In this document: one piece after another, positions 23,091 through 28,831 of the stretch
Numbering within the stretch: position 1 is the stretch's first letter
How the letters are laid out: the number at the start of each line of letters is the position of its first letter
Source: JASFWK01 sp050049355
Lineage (GTDB): Bacteria > Chloroflexota > Anaerolineae > B4-G1 > DUEL01
Direction of reading: 5' to 3'
Length of the DNA stretch: 28,831 nt
Assembly: GCA_050049355.1 (NCBI GenBank)
Contig: JASFWK010000015.1
Span: forward strand, 1-28,831
The notes under the pieces: model-generated
Databases searched by the model: none
Seen by the model: the letters and a program-made list of their open reading frames with translations, nothing else
What the model was told of the DNA's origin: nothing
Made by a program: the position numbers and the translations under genes

Positions 23091-24395
23091 ATGGAGACGG
23101 TAGTAGATAACATGGATATCACTGACTTAGAGGCTATGACGCTGGCCGATCTGCGAGAGATGGCCAGGGAGATAGACATCTCCGGCTACAGCCGCCTGAA
23201 GAAGGACGAGCTGATCCTGCGCCTGCTCAGAGCGAAGGCGGAGCGAGAGGGATTGCTCTTCGACGGGGGCGTGCTGGACATTGTAGATGAGAACATGGGC
23301 TTCTTGCGGGCCCACAACTACATGTCTGGGCCGGATGACATCTATGTCTCTCAATCCCAGATTCGCCGCTTCAGCCTGCGCACGGGTGATATGGTGATCG
23401 GGCAGGTTCGACCGCCGAAGGAGAGCGAGCGGTACTACGGCCTTCTGCGCGTGGAGGCGGTCAACGGTATGGACCCGGAGCAGGCCAAGAATCGCCCCCG
23501 GTTCGAGAGGTTGACGCCGATATTTCCCGACGACCGGCTTGTCATCGAGACTGCGCCTGGCATACTGACCACGCGCCTGCTCAGCCTCGTCGCTCCCATC
23601 GGCAAGGGGCAGAGAGGCCTGATCGTCTCTCCGCCCAAGGCGGGAAAGACTACCGTCCTCAAGCACATTGCCAACGGCGTTACCGCCAACCATCCAGAGG
23701 CACACCTCATGGTCGTCCTCATCGGGGAGCGGCCGGAGGAGGTGACCGACATGGACCGTTCGGTGGATGCGGAGGTCATCAGCTCGACCTTTGACGAGCA
23801 GGCTCGGAACCACGCCAAGGTGGCTGAGATGGTGCTGGAGAGGGCCAAGCGTCTGGTGGAGGGCAGGCAGCAGGACGTGGTGGTCCTGCTGGACAGCATC
23901 ACACGTCTATCTCGAGCTTACAACCTGGTAGTCCAGCCCAGCGGAAGGACCCTCTCCGGGGGTCTGGATCCGGCTGCTCTCTATCCGCCCAAACACTTCT
24001 TTGGCGCCGCCCGCAACATCGAGGAGGGGGGCAGCCTGACCGTCATCGCTACCTGCCTGATCGACACCGGCAGCCGGATGGATGACATGATCTACGAGGA
24101 ATTCAAGGGAACCGGAAACATGGAGCTTCACCTGAGCCGTCGGCTGCAGGAACGGCGTATCTTCCCGGCTTTCGACATCGAACGATCCGGCACCAGGCGT
24201 GAGGAACTGCTGCTCGATGAGGAGACGCTGCAGAAGGTGTGGCTGATGCGGCGGATGTTCTCGAAGATGGTTGCCCCGCCGCCCGGTGGAGCTGGCTACG
24301 ACATCGCCGAGGGCACCGAGGCCGTCCTGCAACGACTAGCCAAGAGTAAGACCAACGAGGAATTCCTGGAAAGACTGCACAGGGACTCGCTGTAA
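23091..24395 (+). CDS. rho: Transcription termination factor Rho
   Basis: This 434-residue RNA-dependent hexameric ATPase starts at ATG 23091 behind GAGGAGG. The N-terminal Rho_N segment (about residues 10-50: LEAMTLADLREMAREIDISGYSRLKKDELI) is followed by the cold-shock-like primary RNA site (GVLDIVDENMGFLRAHNYMSGPDDIYVS). The motor has Walker A P182-KAGKTT-188 and Walker B VVVLLDSITR (about 263-272), then the arginine-finger region and LSRRLQERRIFPAFDIERSGTRREELLL. There is no unusual insertion. It is the last gene of the rpsB run, 24 nt after fbp, and faces a convergent hydrolase gene 18 nt away. Confidence 0.97.
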   Translation: METVVDNMDITDLEAMTLADLREMAREIDISGYSRLKKDELILRLLRAKAEREGLLFDGGVLDIVDENMGFLRAHNYMSGPDDIYVSQSQIRRFSLRTGDMVIGQVRPPKESERYYGLLRVEAVNGMDPEQAKNRPRFERLTPIFPDDRLVIETAPGILTTRLLSLVAPIGKGQRGLIVSPPKAGKTTVLKHIANGVTANHPEAHLMVVLIGERPEEVTDMDRSVDAEVISSTFDEQARNHAKVAEMVLERAKRLVEGRQQDVVVLLDSITRLSRAYNLVVQPSGRTLSGGLDPAALYPPKHFFGAARNIEEGGSLTVIATCLIDTGSRMDDMIYEEFKGTGNMELHLSRRLQERRIFPAFDIERSGTRREELLLDEETLQKVWLMRRMFSKMVAPPPGGAGYDIAEGTEAVLQRLAKSKTNEEFLERLHRDSL

Positions 24396-24413
24396 CCCCA
24401 CGGTTCGGGGAGT

Positions 24414-25169
24414 CTAGAAGCCTCTAAAGAAGTCCTCGACCGCCTCTGTGACCCAGCGCGGCCGCTCGAGCATCAGCATGTGGCCCGCTCCTTCCAGAAG
24501 GGAAAAGCGAGCGCCGGGGATCTGGTTGGCTAACCACTCGCCGAAGCGAGGTGGGGTCATCCGATCCTCAGAGCCGGTGAGCACCAGGGTTGGCGCGGCG
24601 ATCCCGTCGACTCGGTCCCTGACGTCGAACCGATCACAGGCCACGAAGTCGCCCAGCACCACGCGGGGGCCGGTCTCCAGCATCATCTCTTGCCCCTGTG
24701 CTACCAGCGTCGGGTTGGCTGCCGGACCCCAGGCCCATCGTGCGATCAGCTCTGTCGTTCCCTCGAAGTCCCTCTCCAGGCCTTCCAGGATCGCAGGGGC
24801 GACACCGAGTTTGGCTCCAGTCCCCATGAGCACCAGGCCTTGGACAAGATCAGGAGCCGCCAGAGCGATGGTCTGGGCGATTGCCCCTCCCATTGAGTGG
24901 CCCACCAGCACCGCCCGCTCCAATCCCACCGCCTCAGCAAAGTCCACCACGTCGGCGGCGTAGTCGTCGATGCGCTCCCGCCCGTTTCCCTCCGACCGCC
25001 CGTGACCCGGCAGATCAAGCGCGTATACGGTCGCCTTGGGCCAGCGGCGGAGTGAGCCCGGCCAGTGCAGGTGGTTTCCTCCTGCCCCATGGATCAGGAT
25101 CGTCGCTGCCCCTTCTCCTCGGCTCCTTGCCCAGAAGAGCTTGTTCTCGCCAACCTGTGTTGTGGGCAC
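24414..25169 (-). CDS. Alpha/beta-hydrolase fold enzyme
   Basis: This is a 251-residue hydrolase. The triad is visible: nucleophile S92 (VGHSMGGAIAQ), D202 (LTGSEDRMTPP) and H230 (GAGHMLMLERP). The oxyanion loop is HGAGGNHLHW (residues 28-36), and the cap domain is short and helical (about 120-180). I chose GTG 25169, with CAGGGAG about 9 nt upstream and the family-typical MPTTQVGENKLFW start. An ATG at 25265 would add 32 low-similarity residues but lies only 16 nt after the PBP stop, so it cannot be excluded. The substrate is unknown; relatives include esterases, lactonases and meta-cleavage hydrolases. Confidence 0.85.
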   Translation of the reverse strand: MPTTQVGENKLFWARSRGEGAATILIHGAGGNHLHWPGSLRRWPKATVYALDLPGHGRSEGNGRERIDDYAADVVDFAEAVGLERAVLVGHSMGGAIAQTIALAAPDLVQGLVLMGTGAKLGVAPAILEGLERDFEGTTELIARWAWGPAANPTLVAQGQEMMLETGPRVVLGDFVACDRFDVRDRVDGIAAPTLVLTGSEDRMTPPRFGEWLANQIPGARFSLLEGAGHMLMLERPRWVTEAVEDFFRGF

Positions 25170-25281
25170 GGTGGTCGCTCCCTGTTTGACTGCTGTCTCG
25201 TCTCTTGACTGGGGCGGCAGGGCCGATCCTTCGTGCAGGGTGCGGTCGAGGGCGTTCCCCCGCATCTCGCAGGCGGCTGCA

Positions 25282-28200
25282 TCAGGACTCTGCCTCTTCC
25301 TCCCGTTCGACCTTGATGGTGACGATATCCGACTCGGCTGGGTTGCCGGCCGCGTCGTGGACCACCGCGCGAAACTTCTGCTCGCCCACTTCCACGATGA
25401 ACCAGTTCACGTTGTAGGGCGACACGGTCCGCACCGCGAAGGGTTCCTCCTCTTCATTGCGGTAGAATTCCACCCGATCGATCGCGTAGTTATCCTCCAC
25501 ATCGGCGTGGATGTTGACCCACTCGTCCTCGCCAAGGACGTAGGTCTTCCCCTCCGGCGGATGGGTCAATTCGATCGTCGGCGTGATGTTGTCGACCGTC
25601 ACCTGTATCGTGGCCTGCCGCATCGCCTGGCTGTGGTCCACCACTGTCAACTGGAGGCTGTAGAGGCCATCCAGCCCAGTCAGGTTCCAGTTCTCGAGGA
25701 GACCGTGATCTACCTGGTTACCGTGGTCAGGGCCGATCTGGATCCACTCGGCGGGATTCAGTCCCTCGCCGAAGGCCAGCCTGTAGAAGTTGAAGTCACC
25801 GCCTCGGGCATTGCCCGTCACGGTAATGACCCCGCCGGAGACGTAGGCGTAGGGGGATGGGTGGGTGATGGCCACCTCGGCGTCGGCACGGCTGGGGCCG
25901 ATGGTGTCGTACTCCATGGGGGGCGTAGGTGGCCGGTCCTCCTCGTCCAAGCCCTCCAGCCAGGCTGCGGCCTCTGAGGGATAGACTTCGTAGACCTGCT
26001 CCTCGCACAGCTCCGGTGGTGTGAAGACGGTACACAGCCGCCCTGTCTCGCGATTGACTCGGAAGGCCTGGTGGATGTCGCACTCTTCGGTGGGCTCGGT
26101 GCCGGGGATGAAGAGTTCGGTGTGGACGGGGCAGTGCTCGGTGGGCAGCTTGCCGGAGACGGCACAGACCTGCTGCTCCGTCAGCCCCTCAGGTCGCACG
26201 AAAGGCGCAATCTCCTCGTCACTCAGGGCGTACTCCATCACTGCGTGCCAGATGGGTGCCGCTCCCTTGGAGCCGGGCATGTTCTCCATCTCGCTGTTGT
26301 CGGAGTTGCCCACCCAGACGCCGGTCACCAGCTGCGGCGTGAAGCCGACGGTCCAGGCGTCCCGCCAGTCATTGGTGGAGCCGGTCTTGGCTGCCGCTGG
26401 TCGGTCGTTGGAGAGCTCCAGTGGATTGGGGTGACCGAAGGCGGGCCAGCGGGCCTGTCGATCGGAGAGGATACTGACCATCATATAGGAGAGCTGCGGA
26501 CTGAGTATCTCCCGTCGCTGCGGTTCGTCGTATTCGTAGAGGACGTTTCCTTGCCGGTCCTCCACCCGCAAGATCGCCACGGGATCCAGCTCTCGGTAGC
26601 CGGGGCGGAGTCGCTCCGGCTGGATCGGTTGGCCGATCATCACCCCGCCGTTGGCGAAGACGCTGTAGGCGTAGGCCATGTCCATCAACCGCACCTCCCC
26701 GCCGCCCAGGGTGAGACTCAGGCCGTAGAAGTCCAGCCCTCGGTCGAGGCTCTGGATGCCCATACGGTGGGCGGTGCGGATCACGCTGTCCACTCCGGCC
26801 AGCTGGAGAGCGGCGACCGCTGGGATGTTGTAGGAGTTTGCCAGGGCGGAGCGGAGGCGCTGGGGTCCGTGATAACGGCGGTCGTAGTTCTCCGGCACGT
26901 AGGGAGGCTTATCGGGCTGCTCAAACCCGGTACGCACGTCCCAGAAGAGGTGGGCGGCGTTGTGTCCCTGGGATAGCAGGGTGACGTACGTGAAGGGTTT
27001 GAAGGAGGAACCGGGCTGACGCAGCCCAAGCGTGGCGTTGTATCGCCCGTCGATCGATTCGTTCCAATAGTCGATGCTGCCCACCAGGGAGAGAATCTCA
27101 CCCGTTCCCGGCCGCAGCGCCACCACGGCGGCGTTGGAGACGTTGTGATCGCGTCCCGCGTCGTACGAGCGCAGGGGAGGAAGATACTGAGCCGCCTCGC
27201 ATCCGGAAGCCTGTGCCTCCTCCAGCACCGTCTGTTCATCCTCGCCAGAGAGGCGGCGGAGGTGGGTCTGCGCAGCGCACTGGGCCTGCTGCTGCAGATC
27301 GAAATCCAGCGTGGTATAGACCCTGAGCCCTCCTCGATGGACGAGATCGGACCCGAACATCTCTTCTAGCTGGTTGACCACGTAGAACGAGAAATGGGGG
27401 GCGCGGATGTCAAATCGCTCGGTGGGAGAGGCAAGATCCCAGGTTTCGACCTTTGCCGCTGCTGCCTCCTCGGAACTGATGCAGCCCTGGCGCACCATCG
27501 CATCCAGCACCAGATGCTGCCGCTCTCGGGCGGTCTCGGGGTCATCGAAGGGGTTCAGACGCGGGAACTGGGGGATCGCCGCCAGGGTCGCCGACTCCGA
27601 CAGGGTGAGTTGGTCGGCCGACTTGTCGAAGTAGACGTGGGCTGCGGCCTCGATTCCATAGGCCAAGTTGCCGTAGAAGTTGGTGTTTAGGTACCATTCC
27701 AGGATCTGATCCTTGCTGTAGCGGCGGGTGATCTCAATGGCGAGGATGATCTCTTTGGCCTTACGACTGTAGTCTTGCAGGTCGGGCCCCTCGGGGGAGA
27801 CGATCCGCTCCTCCGGCTCAATGAGGACGTTCTTGATCAACTGCTGGGTGATCGAGGAGCCACCCTGAATTCGCCGCCCCTGCAGGTTGGAGAGAAGAGC
27901 TCGCAGCATACCTCGCGTGTTGACGCCGGGGTTCTCCCAGAAGGTGCGGTCCTCAAGGGCCACGGTTGCGCAGGCCATATGGTCTGGAACCTGGTCGAGT
28001 GAGACCCAAGCACGGTCTCCGGCATGGGGATCGATGACCTCCCAGAGGAGCTCCTCTCCGGTTCGATCGTAGATGCGGGTGGTCTCGAAGTTCTCCTCCG
28101 CGATCTCGATCTGCTCGGGCTGCGGTAGATCCCTGGCAAAGTGAGCGTAGACGCCGACGATACCTCCCACGACGCCAGAGACGAAGAGGAAGCCGCTGAG

Positions 28201-28323
28201 AAAGGTCAGCAGCAGGAATAGCCCGACGACTTGCAGTAGGCGTCCGGGGCCGTTGCGGGTGCGATCGCGCCGCCGCTGCCTTCGCTGCAGGGTAACCAGA
28301 CGAACAATTCGAATGGGAGTCAG
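25282..28323 (-). CDS. Class A (bifunctional) penicillin-binding protein with Ig-like C-terminus; probable CTG start
   Basis: This is a peptidoglycan glycosyltransferase/transpeptidase of about 1013 residues. The first standard start (GTG 28170) would cut off the membrane anchor. Reading upstream in frame gives a basic cytoplasmic segment and a transmembrane helix (about residues 30-57, QVVGLFLLLTFLSGFLFVSG), and the only well-placed start is CTG 28323, 6 nt after AGGAGG. GT51 follows: ALEDRTFW (catalytic Glu124), GGSSITQQLIKN, and AIEITRRYSKDQILEWYLN. The transpeptidase has S439-SFK (QPGSSFKPFTY), SYN and KTG (AAKTGSTNDW). After about residue 760 come two Ig-like beta domains (VAITHPSPYAYVSGGVITV; TIELTHPPEGKTYVLG). 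Cysteines in the 690-780 linker (CAVSGKLPTEHCPVHTEL, TEECDIHQ, ELCEEQ) are typical of this subgroup. Confidence 0.93.
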   Translation of the reverse strand: MTPIRIVRLVTLQRRQRRRDRTRNGPGRLLQVVGLFLLLTFLSGFLFVSGVVGGIVGVYAHFARDLPQPEQIEIAEENFETTRIYDRTGEELLWEVIDPHAGDRAWVSLDQVPDHMACATVALEDRTFWENPGVNTRGMLRALLSNLQGRRIQGGSSITQQLIKNVLIEPEERIVSPEGPDLQDYSRKAKEIILAIEITRRYSKDQILEWYLNTNFYGNLAYGIEAAAHVYFDKSADQLTLSESATLAAIPQFPRLNPFDDPETARERQHLVLDAMVRQGCISSEEAAAAKVETWDLASPTERFDIRAPHFSFYVVNQLEEMFGSDLVHRGGLRVYTTLDFDLQQQAQCAAQTHLRRLSGEDEQTVLEEAQASGCEAAQYLPPLRSYDAGRDHNVSNAAVVALRPGTGEILSLVGSIDYWNESIDGRYNATLGLRQPGSSFKPFTYVTLLSQGHNAAHLFWDVRTGFEQPDKPPYVPENYDRRYHGPQRLRSALANSYNIPAVAALQLAGVDSVIRTAHRMGIQSLDRGLDFYGLSLTLGGGEVRLMDMAYAYSVFANGGVMIGQPIQPERLRPGYRELDPVAILRVEDRQGNVLYEYDEPQRREILSPQLSYMMVSILSDRQARWPAFGHPNPLELSNDRPAAAKTGSTNDWRDAWTVGFTPQLVTGVWVGNSDNSEMENMPGSKGAAPIWHAVMEYALSDEEIAPFVRPEGLTEQQVCAVSGKLPTEHCPVHTELFIPGTEPTEECDIHQAFRVNRETGRLCTVFTPPELCEEQVYEVYPSEAAAWLEGLDEEDRPPTPPMEYDTIGPSRADAEVAITHPSPYAYVSGGVITVTGNARGGDFNFYRLAFGEGLNPAEWIQIGPDHGNQVDHGLLENWNLTGLDGLYSLQLTVVDHSQAMRQATIQVTVDNITPTIELTHPPEGKTYVLGEDEWVNIHADVEDNYAIDRVEFYRNEEEEPFAVRTVSPYNVNWFIVEVGEQKFRAVVHDAAGNPAESDIVTIKVEREEEAES

Positions 28324-28391
28324 TGAAAGCCTCCTGTCGATAGGAGTTAGATCACGAAAGACGAACGGCTACGAGGAGTGCCAGCGACTTG

Positions 28392-28420
28392 ATGGTAGCA
28401 GAAAGTCGGTAAGTTGGCAA
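28392..28420 (-). promoter_or_regulatory. Candidate promoter of the PBP gene
   Basis: On the minus strand TTGCCA (28415-28420, 5 of 6) lies 17 nt from TACCAT (28392-28397, 4 of 6). The predicted start near 28385 gives a leader of about 60 nt before CTG 28323, which keeps the transmembrane-anchor codons within the mRNA. Confidence 0.4.
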
Positions 28421-28516
28421 GCTGGCGGGTCTGGGGTTTGGGCATCAATTCGGGTAATTGGCTACCTATCACTTTCTTGTCAGGAATTCTGCAAAGAGGG
28501 AGCTGATCTCAGCTAA

Positions 28517-28567
28517 GGTTTCGGCGCAGCCGCTTGCGTTGAGCTACTCAGCACGGCGTCGAAACCA
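28517..28567. repeat. Palindromic (REP-like) repeat, copy 2
   Basis: An 11-bp outer stem (28517-28527 with 28556-28566, one G-T pair) encloses a small hairpin GTTGAG-CTA-CTCAGC (28538-28552). Bases 28538-28567 match 8301-8330 at 25 of 30 positions. It lies 67 nt past the menG-like stop and may aid transcript end formation on the minus strand, although no T-run follows. Confidence 0.5.
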
Positions 28568-28633
28568 GCGAGCGGTCGATGGAGCAACCGCTTGCGATGA
28601 TGAGCTTCCCGGTCTCCCTCCCGCCTCGTGCGG

Positions 28634-28831
28634 CTATGCCAGCACCCCTGAGTGGATGGTCACTGTTCCGAGGGCCAGTCGTCGGTAGTGCACCTGACGC
28701 AGGCCGATTCGCTCCATCGTCGCTGCCAGCTCGTCTGGCGAGAGAAAGAGCTTGACCGAGCGAGGCAGGTAGCGGTAGGCGTCGATGTGACGGGTGAGCA
28801 GCCAGCCCAGCAGAGGAACCACACCGGCGAA
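28634..28831 (-). CDS. C-terminus of a UbiE/MenG-type quinone methyltransferase (partial)
   Basis: The last 65 residues of a minus-strand gene are present; the rest lies beyond the window. The sequence reads VVPLLGWLLTRHIDAYRYLP, then SVKLFLSPDELAATMERIGL, then VHYRRLALGTVTIHSGVLA. This is the C-terminal signature of the UbiE/MenG/Coq5 family: PLLG, an AYRYLPxSVxxF block, then G(I/T)V..H.G. The enzyme C-methylates demethylmenaquinone (or the ubiquinone precursor). Menaquinone is more likely given the inferred phylum. The SAM-binding part is not visible. The PBP gene follows 310 nt downstream on the same strand. Confidence 0.85.
   Translation of the reverse strand, partial: FAGVVPLLGWLLTRHIDAYRYLPRSVKLFLSPDELAATMERIGLRQVHYRRLALGTVTIHSGVLA

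Larger units (their letters stand above)
28324..28633. other. menG-PBP intergenic stretch
   Basis: No gene is supported. It holds the strong AGGAGG ribosome site of the PBP (28330-28335, minus), a candidate minus promoter (28392-28420), a 6-bp hairpin AGCTGA-TC-TCAGCT (28501-28514), and the second REP-like palindrome (28517-28567). CCGCTTGCG occurs twice (28530-28538 and again near 28588-28596). Confidence 0.5.

Noticed and set aside
25036..25977. 313-codon open frame antisense to the hydrolase and PBP genes
   Set aside because: It is a shadow of high-GC coding on the minus strand, where the real proteins have clear motifs.
26071..26976. 301-codon open frame antisense to the PBP transpeptidase domain
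   Set aside because: Shadow frame; the opposite strand encodes the transpeptidase KTG and surrounding conserved blocks.

Overview
The window (28.8 kb, GC-rich, gene-dense) reads as ordinary chromosomal DNA from a free-living bacterium, most likely a Chloroflexota member of the Anaerolineae type. That placement is an inference. It rests on the fused glycyl-tRNA synthetase (alpha and beta in one chain), a CarD-type regulator next to a short DksA/TraR protein, a short EF-Ts, a class A penicillin-binding protein with Ig-like C-terminal modules, and a secreted glycosidase ending in a YLPLTLR-type tail. I see no phage genes, transposases, CRISPR arrays, tRNAs or rRNAs.

Layout. 1-242 (minus) is the start of an exported thioredoxin-fold protein cut by the window edge. 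243-1229 is a long gene-poor stretch with a good promoter, a tiny ORF, palindromes and the first copy of a structured repeat. 1230-2941 (plus) is a compact set of transcription and translation modulators: DksA/TraR-like zinc finger protein, CarD-like protein, IF-1 and a cold-shock protein. The DksA-CarD pair is bracketed by two 98-nt copies of an RNA-like element. 3180-7095 carries mtaB, a CBS-ACT protein, a metallophosphoesterase and a DUF4349-type membrane-anchored protein, closed by a strong hairpin. 7246-11596 carries recO and the fused glyQS. 11714-12650 is an ECF sigma factor overlapping a one-TM partner.

12760-15785 (minus) holds a secreted clan GH-A type glycosidase and a WecG/TagA/CpsF glycosyltransferase. 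The latter is divergent from an orphan OmpR-type regulator with a degenerate receiver (15956-16666). 17069-24395 (plus) is a long tight operon: rpsB-tsf-pyrH-frr-uppS-cdsA, then a CBS-domain protein overlapping fbp, then rho. 24414-28831 (minus) holds an alpha/beta hydrolase, a class A PBP and the end of a menaquinone/ubiquinone methyltransferase.

How the genes fit together. Most are housekeeping: ribosome assembly and recycling, UMP and undecaprenyl diphosphate supply, phosphatidate cytidylylation, peptidoglycan synthesis, recombination and transcription termination. The features that stand out are: (1) the duplicated, covarying 98-nt element; (2) a second family of palindromes in the recO-glyQS and menG-PBP gaps; (3) an in-frame palindromic insert in the GlyS part of glyQS; (4) a PBP whose membrane anchor can be translated only from a non-standard start, probably CTG; (5) the CBS-FBPase overlap; and (6) back-to-back promoters between wecG and the degenerate regulator.
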